Shown here: in pieces, positions 18,062 through 26,264 of the stretch
Layout: each line of letters begins with the position of its first letter
How positions within the stretch are numbered: position 1 is the stretch's first letter
NCBI RefSeq assembly: GCF_003258515.1
Contig: NZ_QGEH01000002.1
Coordinates: forward strand, 372,001 to 436,000
DNA from: Marinobacter bohaiensis
GTDB taxonomy: Bacteria > Pseudomonadota > Gammaproteobacteria > Pseudomonadales > Oleiphilaceae
Direction of reading: 5' to 3'
Length of the DNA stretch: 64,000 nucleotides
Made by a program: the position numbers and the translations under genes
Notes under the pieces: model-generated
Databases searched by the model: none
Told to the model about the DNA's origin: nothing
Seen by the model: the letters and a program-made list of their open reading frames with translations, nothing else

Positions 18062-18588
18062 GCGGCGTCGCCGGTCTGTTCAGCCTGACTTTCCTGGTGT
18101 TCACGCTGTTGCTGTTCCTGCGCGCGTTCACCCACAAGCTGTTCGACTTCGATGAATTCCAGGGCTTCCTGGCGGATTACGAGCTGCTGCCCGAGTCGCT
18201 GGTGCGCCCGGCGGGTATGGCACTGGTGGCGCTCGAGGGTGTCACGGTGCTGGCGCTGGTCTTCGCCGCCAGCCGCCCGATCGGCCTGTTCCTGGCCATC
18301 GCCCTGCTGGCGCTCTACGCCACCGCCATCGGCATCAACCTGCGGCGCGGCAACCGGCGCATCGAATGCGGCTGCGGCGGGGCCCCGCAATGGCTGAGCC
18401 GTTCGCTGCTGGTACGCAACGGCGTGCTGGGCCTGCTGGCGCTGGTGCCCCTGACGGCGCCGCCGCCCGAGACCAGCACGCCCGGCGTGATCGCCGCCAT
18501 CGCCGCCGGCCTGTGCCTGTGGGTGCTCTACACCCTGTTCGAACAGGCCAACGCCAATCTGGTGGCGATGAAAGCCCGACAACACTGA
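18058..18588 (+). CDS. aauE: MauE/AauE-type membrane maturation protein
   Basis: A 176-residue inner-membrane protein with four or five hydrophobic helices and a conserved-type cysteine motif ECGCGG in a loop after about residue 100. MauE proteins are needed for assembly and disulfide formation of the quinoprotein small subunit. They share the DoxX-like fold. The start overlaps aauB by 4 bp, so translation is coupled. It works with AauD, whose thioredoxin-like CPVC site lies on the outer side of the membrane. Confidence 0.88.
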   Translation: MSGVAGLFSLTFLVFTLLLFLRAFTHKLFDFDEFQGFLADYELLPESLVRPAGMALVALEGVTVLALVFAASRPIGLFLAIALLALYATAIGINLRRGNRRIECGCGGAPQWLSRSLLVRNGVLGLLALVPLTAPPPETSTPGVIAAIAAGLCLWVLYTLFEQANANLVAMKARQH

Positions 18589-18596
18589 GGATTCCC

Positions 18597-19202
18597 ATGA
18601 CAACCATCTACTTCATCCTGGCTTTCCTGTTCCTCGCCGTGATCGGCCTGGGCGTGGCCTTCTTCGTGCTCGCCCGCCAGATCGGCATTCTCTACGAACG
18701 CATCGCGCCCATGGGCGCGCTGGTCAACGAGTCCGGTCCCAAGGTGGGGGAGCAATCGCCCCGCTTCGCCCTGGCCAACCTCACCGGCGAGCCGGTCCAC
18801 GTCGGCACGCCCACCGACCGCGCCACCCTGGTGTTCTTCCTGTCACCCACCTGCCCGGTGTGCAAGAAGCTGCTGCCCATCCTCCGTTCGGTGCGTGACA
18901 GCGAGGGCGACTGGATGCGCATCGTGCTCGCCAGCGACGGCGACGAGGCCAAACACCAGCGCTTCATCAACCAGGCCAAGCTGCACGATTTCCCCTACGT
19001 GGTCTCCACCGAACTGGGGCTGGGCTACCGGGTGGCGCGACTGCCCTACGCGGTGCTGATCGACCGCAGCGGCCGCATCCGCGGCAAGGGGCTGGTCAAC
19101 AGCCGCGAACAGCTGGAAAGCCTGTTCAATGCCCACGACATGGGCATCGGCTCCATCCAGGGTTACCTGGACGCTTCCCAATCCTCATCAGCACAAGGAT
19201 AA
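18597..19202 (+). CDS. aauD: MauD/AauD-type thioredoxin-like maturation protein
   Basis: A 201-residue protein with an N-terminal membrane anchor (about 4-26) and a periplasmic thioredoxin-like domain whose active site is SPTCPVCKK (Cys86, Cys89). The cis-proline segment is ARLPYAVLID. In mau clusters MauD with MauE handles the many disulfides of the small subunit. It lies 8 bp after aauE and 5 bp before aauA. The ATG at 18597 fits the family N-terminus and follows a GAGG ribosome site. Confidence 0.9.
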   Translation: MTTIYFILAFLFLAVIGLGVAFFVLARQIGILYERIAPMGALVNESGPKVGEQSPRFALANLTGEPVHVGTPTDRATLVFFLSPTCPVCKKLLPILRSVRDSEGDWMRIVLASDGDEAKHQRFINQAKLHDFPYVVSTELGLGYRVARLPYAVLIDRSGRIRGKGLVNSREQLESLFNAHDMGIGSIQGYLDASQSSSAQG

Positions 19203-19207
19203 CGAGC

Positions 19208-19756
19208 ATGAACAGACTGATTGATGCACTGATGTCACGCATGGACGCGGGTTCGGAGAGAATCGCCCGCCGGGTGGCCCACCGCAGCGGCCGACGCAGC
19301 TTTCTGGGCAAGATGGGCATGGCCGTGGCCGGCAGCGCCATGCTGCCGATCCTGCCGTTCGACAAGAACTTCGGCGTGGCCCACGCCGAAGAAGCCGGGA
19401 GCGGGGACCACAACGCCCCCACCAACTGCGAGTACTGGCGCTACTGCGCCCTGGACGGCAACCTCTGTAACGACTGTGGCGGCACGATTACCAGCTGCCC
19501 ACCGGGAGCCGAGGCGTCCAAAGTGTCCTGGGTCGGCACCTGCAGCAACCCCAACGACGGCAAGGACTACCTGGTGTCGTACAACGACTGCTGCGGCAAG
19601 GCCGCCTGCACCGGTAACGAGTGTCTGACCAGCGAGCGCGAGCGGCCGGGCTACCGCATGGGCCTGCACAACGACATCAACTGGTGCATGGCCAACAGCT
19701 CCCAGGGCTACCACTGCACGGTGGCGGTCGTGGTGGGTATGGCCGGTGGCGCCTAG
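19208..19756 (+). CDS. aauA: Aromatic amine dehydrogenase small subunit (TTQ subunit)
   Basis: A 182-residue precursor with a long Tat leader (GRRSFLGKMG near residues 28-37). The tryptophan tryptophylquinone precursors are Trp108 (KVSWVGTC) and Trp159 (HNDINWCMAN). The catalytic-type residues Asp83, Asp127 and Thr171 are present. Segments DGKDYL, RERPGY and HND(I/V)NWCMAN match the aromatic amine dehydrogenase of Alcaligenes much better than methylamine dehydrogenase, from memory of both. There are 12 cysteines. Positions equivalent to MADH Cys38 and Cys86 are Asp89 and Asn137, so one disulfide is lost, while Cys90 and Cys134 can form another. It oxidises primary amines to aldehydes and ammonia. 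Confidence 0.93.
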   Translation: MNRLIDALMSRMDAGSERIARRVAHRSGRRSFLGKMGMAVAGSAMLPILPFDKNFGVAHAEEAGSGDHNAPTNCEYWRYCALDGNLCNDCGGTITSCPPGAEASKVSWVGTCSNPNDGKDYLVSYNDCCGKAACTGNECLTSERERPGYRMGLHNDINWCMANSSQGYHCTVAVVVGMAGGA

Positions 19757-20210
19757 GCCCGCCCTCCTGGCCCTGCTGATGGCTCTGGCCTCTCCGGCGC
19801 TCGCCGGGGAGGCCGGCACAGGCGGCGCCTGGACGCCCAAACAGAACTACACCCTGCGTTGCATCGGCTGCCACGGGCCGCACGGCGCCGGCAGCGAGCG
19901 GGGCCGGATTCCGGATTTCCGGGATTCGGTGGCGTCGTTCAGCTATCTGCCGCGCGGCCGGGAATACCTGTTGCACGTGCCGGGTGTGGTGGGCTCCAGC
20001 CTGAACGACCAGCAGATTGCCGACGTGCTCAATTACGTGATGAAGGAGTGGGGCGGGGAGTCGCTGGGGCAGGATTTCACACCGTTTACCGATGCCGAAG
20101 TCCATTACCTGCGGCAGACGGACGTGCAGGACGTGGTGCAATTGCGCCGCGAAGTCGCCCGCCAGCTCAAGGCGGAAGGGCGGCCCGTCGCCGACTATCC
20201 CTGGCCCTGA
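19746..20210 (+). CDS. Monohaem cytochrome c of the aau operon
   Basis: A 154-residue secreted cytochrome: signal peptide to about residue 20, then one haem site CIGCH (39-43). A class-I-like segment LNDQQIADVLNYV follows. The usual Met before this segment is absent, and the only Met after the haem is Met99, so the sixth ligand is uncertain. The GTG start overlaps aauA by 11 bp. A small monohaem cytochrome gene also follows aauA in Alcaligenes, as I recall. It probably takes electrons from the dehydrogenase; a role in TTQ formation is possible but unsupported. Confidence 0.87.
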   Translation: MAPRPALLALLMALASPALAGEAGTGGAWTPKQNYTLRCIGCHGPHGAGSERGRIPDFRDSVASFSYLPRGREYLLHVPGVVGSSLNDQQIADVLNYVMKEWGGESLGQDFTPFTDAEVHYLRQTDVQDVVQLRREVARQLKAEGRPVADYPWP

Positions 20211-20217
20211 ACCACGA

Positions 20218-21198
20218 TCAACCGGTCGCCGTCGTGACACTGCGGGGGATCAGTAACCCGGCGGCCGGATCCCATTCCCAGAAGCGCTCCGGGCGCAGCT
20301 CGACGCCACCGATCCAGCGCCCATCGACGAGCAGCGGATAAGCCGAGGCGCGGCCCGCCATGACCGCCCGACCGTGATCGGTGAGTTCGTAGGTCTGGCG
20401 CGGATCGATCACCGGCGGCTGCGGCCCCCCGGTGGCCAGCAAAGCGGCGTCACCCTGTGCCAGGGTGTCCAGCAGCCAGTGAAACCCCAGGTCCCCGAGG
20501 AAACGGCGATCCTCGGTTTTCTGGTATTCGGCAAACAGTGGGCTGAAACGGTTCTCGCCCTGGGCGATCAGGCTGAGGGCATGGTAGGCGGTGCGCGACA
20601 GCCCGGTACCGGGCTGGGGGTATTCCTCCAGCACCCGCCGTACCGTGCCGTCGAGATACGGCAGGGCGGTGGTGTCTTCATCCAGCAGATGCACCCAGGC
20701 CTCGGGGTCAGGCTCACGGAACGCCCGCCAGGCGCGTTGGGCCAACTGGATCTGTGCCCGGCTGACCGGCGCTTCCAACGCCTCGAAACGCGGCCGCATC
20801 CCGTCCCGGCCCTCGCCCAGGTATTCGTCCGCGCACAACAGCGTCAGCGCGGTGTTCGCCGGCAGCCGCTCAGCGAGGGCGTCGAGCACCTGCAGCAACT
20901 GAAGCTGGTCGTACAGGTCATGCTCGAACCAGAGCCGCACGGCGTCGAATCGTCCACACCCCGCCAACAGGGCATCACGCTCGGCGAAATCCGCCTGCAC
21001 CTGCTCAGGCGTTGACCAATGCCGCTCCGCGATGAACCGGGCGCGGCAGGCGGACAGTTCGGTCAGACTGAGGCCGGCCGGGACCGGCCCTTCGTGCAGG
21101 ATGTCGCGCCAGGGCAGCCATTCACCGGTGACCCCGGCGTCCTGCAACGTCTCCAGGGCCCGATCGCCGTTGGTGATGTTGAGGACGGCGGCGGTCAT
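20218..21198 (-). CDS. DUF1835 domain protein
   Basis: A 326-residue cytoplasmic protein. The N-terminus (VLNITNGDRALETLQDAG, WLPWRDILHEGPVP) is the DUF1835 signature. The remaining part, with FEHDLYDQLQLLQVLD, is typical of its companion region. No catalytic role is established. It begins 2 bp after the stop of the META-domain lipoprotein gene, so the two are probably cotranscribed. It converges on the aau cytochrome gene with 7 bp between them and no clear terminator. Confidence 0.85.
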   Translation of the reverse strand: MTAAVLNITNGDRALETLQDAGVTGEWLPWRDILHEGPVPAGLSLTELSACRARFIAERHWSTPEQVQADFAERDALLAGCGRFDAVRLWFEHDLYDQLQLLQVLDALAERLPANTALTLLCADEYLGEGRDGMRPRFEALEAPVSRAQIQLAQRAWRAFREPDPEAWVHLLDEDTTALPYLDGTVRRVLEEYPQPGTGLSRTAYHALSLIAQGENRFSPLFAEYQKTEDRRFLGDLGFHWLLDTLAQGDAALLATGGPQPPVIDPRQTYELTDHGRAVMAGRASAYPLLVDGRWIGGVELRPERFWEWDPAAGLLIPRSVTTATG

Positions 21199-21200
21199 GA

Positions 21201-22031
21201 TCAGAGCTGATCGCCGGAGACAAACTTCAGCAGCACGGCGCCACTGGCATCGAACAGCGTCAATCGTGCGCCCTGTTGCTCGTAACGGGCCGTCTTCTGC
21301 AGTGCGTTCTGGAATGCCTGCTCGCGCTCCATGCCCTCGAAGCAGGCCATCATGGTGGAGGCCAGCGGGCCTAACTGGAGCTGGTCACCGGTCAGGGTGT
21401 AACCGCCGGAGAACTGGTTGCAGCCGGAGAAGCCGGAAACGCGGTCGTCTTCGCCATCCAGGACGATGTTGAGCTTGCGCTTGTCGCTCTCCCGGTCGAT
21501 GGCGTCATCGCCGATGTGGGTCAGTTCCCAGAAGGTGCCCACCAGGCCGTGGGCGGGCGTGTCGGCACGCGCCTCGTCGGCGATGGTTCCGCCGGTGCGG
21601 GACACCACGATGTCGACCGGTTCGGTCTGGGCCACGGGATCCACCGGGTTGGCCTGGGTGGAGATGAATATCAGCCGGTCCTCAACCGTCACCTTGGCGC
21701 GCAGGCTGTAGCGACGGTTGGGCAGCAGGTCGTCCGGATCGTAGGCCAGCTGGAAATTCCAGGGCGGGGCACTGTCGGCCTTGAAGCGGGTTTCGGCGAT
21801 CACGTGCGCCGGCGCGTCGGCCAGGGACACGTCTTCCAGGGTGACGGTCACATCGGCACCGGGTGGCAGCATCATGCGCTCCCGGTACGTGACCGTGCCG
21901 TCGATTAATTTCATGTCGGAGGTCCCCTGCAACCAGGCGCAGCCGCTGGCCAGCACCAAGGCTCCCAGTACCAGGCTGATGCCCGTCCACTGGCTCATCC
22001 GTTTGAACATACGCTTAGCGCCGCGATTCAT
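21201..22031 (-). CDS. YbaY/META-domain lipoprotein
   Basis: A 276-residue predicted lipoprotein with lipobox LASGC (Cys31). Residues about 40-145 form a YbaY-like beta domain (GTVTYRERMMLPPGADVTVTLED). Residues about 165-270 form a META domain with the signature FSGCNQFSGGYTL and STMMAC. META proteins such as HslJ are linked to envelope stress and antibiotic resistance. The start ATG has AGGAG 8 bases upstream. It heads a two-gene unit with the DUF1835 gene. Confidence 0.88.
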   Translation of the reverse strand: MNRGAKRMFKRMSQWTGISLVLGALVLASGCAWLQGTSDMKLIDGTVTYRERMMLPPGADVTVTLEDVSLADAPAHVIAETRFKADSAPPWNFQLAYDPDDLLPNRRYSLRAKVTVEDRLIFISTQANPVDPVAQTEPVDIVVSRTGGTIADEARADTPAHGLVGTFWELTHIGDDAIDRESDKRKLNIVLDGEDDRVSGFSGCNQFSGGYTLTGDQLQLGPLASTMMACFEGMEREQAFQNALQKTARYEQQGARLTLFDASGAVLLKFVSGDQL

Positions 22032-22125
22032 CCTGTTGTCTCCTGCTGGTCCATTTATTCACGGATCGATGACCGCCCCGTGACAGCAGCGGCCAACCTG
22101 TGCCTCTCAGATCTGCACCTTACTT

Positions 22126-22539
22126 TCAGACCTGTACCTTGCCACGCAGGGCCTTGGTGCGGCCGCGCTGGGTCTTGCGGTCCATGCGTTTGCGTTTGGC
22201 AGAGCGCGACGGGCGTGTGGCCCGGCGTGCCTTGGGAGTCTCGCCGGCCGCCTGCAACAGTGCCTGCAGCCGGGCCAGCGCATCCTCCCGGTTCTGTTCC
22301 CGGGTACGGTACTGTTGTGCCTTGATGACCAGGGTCCCGTCCTTACTGATGCGCTGGTCGGCCATGGCCAACAGGCGTTCCTTGTAGACCTCCGGCAGCG
22401 ACGAAGCGCGGATATCAAAACGCAGGTGGATCGCGCTGGACGTCTTGTTGACGTTCTGGCCGCCGGCGCCCTGGGCGCGGATGGCGGTCCACTCGATTTC
22501 GTCGTCACTGATCACGACATTGCGGGAAATCCGCAGCAC
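22126..22539 (-). CDS. arfB: Alternative ribosome-rescue factor ArfB
   Basis: A 137-residue peptidyl-tRNA hydrolase of the YaeJ/ArfB type. The catalytic GGQ is at residues 26-28 within [13 protein letters not shown]. The C-terminal 35 residues are highly basic ([16 protein letters not shown]), the tail that enters the empty mRNA channel of stalled ribosomes. The start is GTG, supported by AGGAG directly upstream and by the family N-terminus. Function is well established for the family. It stands alone between the META gene and mtgA. Confidence 0.95.
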   Translation of the reverse strand: MLRISRNVVISDDEIEWTAIRAQGAGGQNVNKTSSAIHLRFDIRASSLPEVYKERLLAMADQRISKDGTLVIKAQQYRTREQNREDALARLQALLQAAGETPKARRATRPSRSAKRKRMDRKTQRGRTKALRGKVQV

Positions 22540-22623
22540 ACTGTCTCCTGTTCGTTGGCGTTGAGCGATGGACTGGCTCCCTCACACTATAAACCAGCCG
22601 TCGGGGTCTCGCCGGGGCGGGCC

Positions 22624-23346
22624 TCAGCGGGTACCAATCATCGGCCGTACCAGGGCCGGCCCACCCAGCTGACTCATCTGCCCGGTGATCCAGTCCACCC
22701 GCTGCCAGACGTAGGCGGAGGGCCGCGCCGCGTTCAACGCCTTGGGGTTGGGCAACACCGCCGCCAGTCGCGCCGCCTGACTGGCACTGAGCTGGCGGGC
22801 GTGGATGCCGAAATAGCGCAGACTGGCCGCTTCCACACCATAGACGCCATCGCCGAACTCCGCGACGTTGAGGTAGACCTCCATGATGCGCCGCTTCGAC
22901 CAGAGCGCTTCCAGGCCCAGGGTGATCCCCGCTTCCAGCCCCTTACGCACCAGTTGACGGCCGTTCCACAGGAACAGGTTCTTGGCGGTCTGCTGGGAGA
23001 TGGTGCTGGCGCCGCGCAGATTGTCGCCGTCGCGATAATCCGCCACCGCCGTACGGATCGCATCCAGGTCCAGCCCCCAGTGTTGCAGGAAACGCTGATC
23101 CTCACTGGCGATAACGGCCAGCGGCATCCAGGGCGAGATCTCCTCCAGCGCCACCCAGTTCTGCACCTGGCGGCGTTCCGGATGCTGGAAGCGGTCCGCC
23201 AGCATGAAGGCCGTGGTGGGCGGATCGACGAAGCGCAGCAGCGCGATCAGACCGAGCAGTAGCAGTAACAGCCCCAGCACGAGGAAGAGCAGCCAGCGGA
23301 GGGTCCGCTTCCAAACCGATTGTCGCGCCACGCACCAGGCCCCCAC
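22624..23346 (-). CDS. mtgA: Monofunctional biosynthetic peptidoglycan transglycosylase
   Basis: A 240-residue glycosyltransferase of family GT51 with an N-terminal membrane anchor (about 15-38). Family motifs are in order: [12 protein letters not shown] with the catalytic Glu, [16 protein letters not shown], and [15 protein letters not shown]. It polymerises lipid II into glycan strands at the periplasmic face. The start is uncertain: GTG at 23346 or GTG 15 bases downstream. Length fits the family either way. Confidence 0.95.
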   Translation of the reverse strand: MGAWCVARQSVWKRTLRWLLFLVLGLLLLLLGLIALLRFVDPPTTAFMLADRFQHPERRQVQNWVALEEISPWMPLAVIASEDQRFLQHWGLDLDAIRTAVADYRDGDNLRGASTISQQTAKNLFLWNGRQLVRKGLEAGITLGLEALWSKRRIMEVYLNVAEFGDGVYGVEAASLRYFGIHARQLSASQAARLAAVLPNPKALNAARPSAYVWQRVDWITGQMSQLGGPALVRPMIGTR

Positions 23347-23455
23347 TCCCGGATCCGATGAAATTCAGCCTTCCATGTTGCCCGGTATCGGCGACACGTC
23401 AAGTGACCGGACTGTCAGGCACCGCCCGATCCCGCCGATCCGACCGGGCGGAACA

Positions 23456-24511
23456 CTACCCCAGCGACTGCAGGCGGGTGGCGGGGAAACGGTCGAGCAG
23501 GTGGTGCATCAGGTAGACCAGGCACAGGGTTACCAGCACCGCCACGGCCATGGAACTGAAGCGGTAGAGGTCGCTGTAGATCAGGTCGTGCGCGGGCGTC
23601 AGGTACTGGCCGAACAGGATTGCCATGGTGGTCAGGGCGCTGAATCCGGACGCCGACAGGCCGCCTTCCAGGGTGTGCAGGCGGGCGAACAGGAACAGGC
23701 TGAGCCAGAGACCGAAGGCGGTCAGCGGCAGGGTGGTGTAATGGTTCATCAGCACCAGCTGGACGATGAGGCCGAAATTACAGCCCACCAGGGTGCCAAT
23801 GGCCCGGTTCCAGCCGGCCGGTCCGGCGCCTTTCCAGGTCATCGGGAACAGGATCAGGATGGTCGCCACTTGGGCCGACAGGGAACCGCGCAGGTCCATG
23901 ACCTGGAACACCACGAACGACAGGGTGCACACGGTGGTGGCCAGGATCACCTCGTGACGCTGGTTACTCAGCGGTTTCTGCGCCATCTGCCGGGGCTGGC
24001 GCGGTTCCACATCCGGGAACAGCGTGTGCATCAGGAAGGCGATGAAGATGGTCGTCGCCGTGGCCCCGGCGTTGGACAGGGCCAGGTCGATCACGTCCGT
24101 CGACGGGTAGCTGGCAAAGTTGAACTGCATCGAGAGACTGACGATGCACTGGGCCCCGAACAGCAGGTTGGATCCCCGCGACATGGCGCGAAAGCACAGG
24201 GTGAACAGGCCCAGCACGATCAGGACCATGGGCACCGGCTTGTCGCCGAACAGGCCATGCACCACCAGCACCACCACCGTGACCAGACCGGCCGCGGCGG
24301 CGAACTGGCGCACGATGTGGGCGTTGATGATCGGCACCATGCCCAGCAGCAGCATCGGGTAGACGGTATAGAACGCGCCGTAGCTGCTGTTGCTGAGCTT
24401 GCAGATCAGAAAGCCGATGATACCGCCGAAGGCAATGCGCAGGCACTGTCGCAGATCGTTGGCGTTCATCGATGCCTTCTGGACCATCAGGACCGGCTTG
24501 AAGCGCGACAT
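23456..24511 (-). CDS. DUF2955/FUSC-type membrane protein of an efflux operon
   Basis: A 351-residue inner-membrane protein with about ten hydrophobic helices in two blocks, of the DUF2955 branch related to the fusaric acid resistance/aromatic acid exporter family. It lies 11 bp after a HlyD-type adaptor gene and in the same transcription unit as a MarR repressor. The three together form a likely export system for an aromatic or other weak acid. No outer-membrane partner gene is present, so a shared channel may be used. Substrate unknown. Confidence 0.85.
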   Translation of the reverse strand: MSRFKPVLMVQKASMNANDLRQCLRIAFGGIIGFLICKLSNSSYGAFYTVYPMLLLGMVPIINAHIVRQFAAAAGLVTVVVLVVHGLFGDKPVPMVLIVLGLFTLCFRAMSRGSNLLFGAQCIVSLSMQFNFASYPSTDVIDLALSNAGATATTIFIAFLMHTLFPDVEPRQPRQMAQKPLSNQRHEVILATTVCTLSFVVFQVMDLRGSLSAQVATILILFPMTWKGAGPAGWNRAIGTLVGCNFGLIVQLVLMNHYTTLPLTAFGLWLSLFLFARLHTLEGGLSASGFSALTTMAILFGQYLTPAHDLIYSDLYRFSSMAVAVLVTLCLVYLMHHLLDRFPATRLQSLG

Positions 24512-24522
24512 CGGCAGGGCCC

Positions 24523-25587
24523 CTAGTAGATGTAGTGCAGCAGGCTGACCAGGTGGATCTGCACGCTACCCAGCCAGCTCGCCGGTCCGTCGACCGGAAA
24601 CAGCTGCACCGTGGCCCGGGCGCCGGAGGGCATCTGCTCCAGCCGTTGCGGATCGCGGGTCAGTTGCAGATGCAAGCGCTGGCGTTGGGCGTCGCGCACC
24701 CAGCGGTCGGTGGACTGGGGCGTGGCCAGGGTGCCGTCGGGCAGGATCTGGCCCTGACCGGTGCCGGCGTCGATGGCCTCGACCCGGGCCGGGTACACGT
24801 CACCGGGGCGCCCGTCGAAGACCACCGAGGCGGTGTCGCCGGGCTGCACCTTGGTCAGGGATTTTTCCCGAAAATCCGCCACGATGTCGGCACGATCACC
24901 CACCAGAGCGGCCAGCGCCGTACCGGCCTTGGCGTAGGTGCCGGGCTGAACCTGGAGATTGGACACCACGCCCGGCTCTTCCGCCCGAATCTCGGTGTAG
25001 CTCAGGTTGAGCTGGGCCTGGGACAGATCGTTGCGAGCCTGGCGCAGCAGCAGATTCTGGTCGTCGGTGACGCCGCGCTGCACTTCCAGCTGCCGGACCT
25101 TGGCGCGAGCTGCCGCCACCTGGGCGCGGGCGGCGTCGTAGGCGGAACGGGCCTGGTCGGCCTGTTGCCGGGACACACCGCCCTGTTTGATCAGACGCTG
25201 CATGCGCCGGTGATCGCGTTCGGCCTGCTCGGACTCGGCCTGGGCGGCGGCCAGGTCAGCCTCGGCGGCGGCGATGGCGGCGTCGTATTCATCGTTCTGC
25301 ACGCTGGCAGACTCCAGCGCCAGCCTGGCCTGTTCCACCGCCAGCTCGAACGGTCGCCGGTCGAGTGTGAAGAGCCGATCGCCCACCGCCACATGCTGGT
25401 TGTTGCGTACGTGAACGCTGGCCACCTGGCCGCTCACCTGGGGCGCCACCTGGACAACCGGGTGCATGACCCGGGACTGCGGTGTCAGCGGCATCCACAG
25501 GTCGGCCATGAGGAAATAGACAAACACAACCGCAAAGGCCACCAGTGACAGGTGGACCCACCGGGCAAACTTCTGATCCGGCGTCAT
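24523..25587 (-). CDS. HlyD/EmrA-type membrane fusion protein
   Basis: A 354-residue periplasmic adaptor: one N-terminal membrane helix (about 12-30), a first lipoyl half (VAPQVSGQVASVHVRNNQHV), a coiled-coil hairpin (about 85-190, rich in Ala, Glu and Gln), a second lipoyl half and a beta-barrel. It links the DUF2955 inner-membrane protein to an outer-membrane channel. Its ATG overlaps the stop of the upstream marR gene by 4 bp, so translation is coupled. Confidence 0.92.
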   Translation of the reverse strand: MTPDQKFARWVHLSLVAFAVVFVYFLMADLWMPLTPQSRVMHPVVQVAPQVSGQVASVHVRNNQHVAVGDRLFTLDRRPFELAVEQARLALESASVQNDEYDAAIAAAEADLAAAQAESEQAERDHRRMQRLIKQGGVSRQQADQARSAYDAARAQVAAARAKVRQLEVQRGVTDDQNLLLRQARNDLSQAQLNLSYTEIRAEEPGVVSNLQVQPGTYAKAGTALAALVGDRADIVADFREKSLTKVQPGDTASVVFDGRPGDVYPARVEAIDAGTGQGQILPDGTLATPQSTDRWVRDAQRQRLHLQLTRDPQRLEQMPSGARATVQLFPVDGPASWLGSVQIHLVSLLHYIY

Positions 25588-26108
25588 GGTAGGGGATTCT
25601 CCTTCTGGTCCTGCTCCAGGTGGCGGCGCACGTTGGCTTCCATCAGGGTGAGCAGGTCGGCAAAGACATCGGCCTGTTGCTGGGTCACGCCCTCGCAGAT
25701 CGCGGTGCGGACATCCAGGATCCGACGTTCCATCAACGCCACCCGGTCACGGCCGGTCTCGGTCAGCCACAGGCGGTGAGCGCGGCGGTCGTGGGGGTCG
25801 GGCCGGCGTTCGAGCAGGTCGAGTTCTTCCAGCTGGTTGAGGGTGCGGGTCAGCGACGGCATTTCGATTTCAAGCTCCCGGGCAAGCTGCTGCTGGCTGC
25901 AGCCTTCGCCGATCTTCACCAGGTGCACCATCACCGCCCAACGGCTCTCCGTCATCCCCAGATCGGCGACGGATTCGGTGATCGCACGCCGCCACAGTCG
26001 GTGCAGGCGCCCCAGGGCACCGCCCAGCGAGGGTTTCAGGTCGGTATGGATGGACAGGGTCAGATCGTCGTGACCGGGAAGACGGGTGTCCGTGTTGGCT
26101 TCGGACAT
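25584..26108 (-). CDS. MarR family regulator of the efflux operon
   Basis: A 174-residue MarR-type repressor. The winged-helix core is at about residues 50-125, with the recognition region CSQQQLARELEIEMPSLTRT and the wing DPHDRRAHRLWLTETGR. It is the first gene of marR-hlyD-DUF2955, the usual layout for a self-regulated efflux operon that is released by the exported compound. GGAGG lies upstream of the ATG. Twin TAGCNNGCTA boxes lie in the promoter region (described separately). Confidence 0.92.
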   Translation of the reverse strand: MSEANTDTRLPGHDDLTLSIHTDLKPSLGGALGRLHRLWRRAITESVADLGMTESRWAVMVHLVKIGEGCSQQQLARELEIEMPSLTRTLNQLEELDLLERRPDPHDRRAHRLWLTETGRDRVALMERRILDVRTAICEGVTQQQADVFADLLTLMEANVRRHLEQDQKENPLP

Positions 26109-26153
26109 GAGGTGTCCTCCTGGGCTGGCGACGCATCTGGTCGCTTACAAATC

Positions 26154-26216
26154 ATTAGTGTAGCAAGCTAATATAAGCCACCATTCTAACAATTTATAAT
26201 TTTAGTTAGCCAGCTA
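26154..26216. promoter_or_regulatory. Twin TAGCNNGCTA boxes upstream of the marR efflux operon
   Basis: TAGCAAGCTA (26161-26170) and TAGCCAGCTA (26207-26216) share the same palindromic half sites. The first is also nested in ATTAG...CTAAT (26154-26172). They lie in the AT-rich leader of marR and are plausible MarR operators. Confidence 0.55.
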
Positions 26217-26264
26217 CCAATAATACGTAGATCTGCCTACCCGATATCGTGGGGATGAGGGCCG

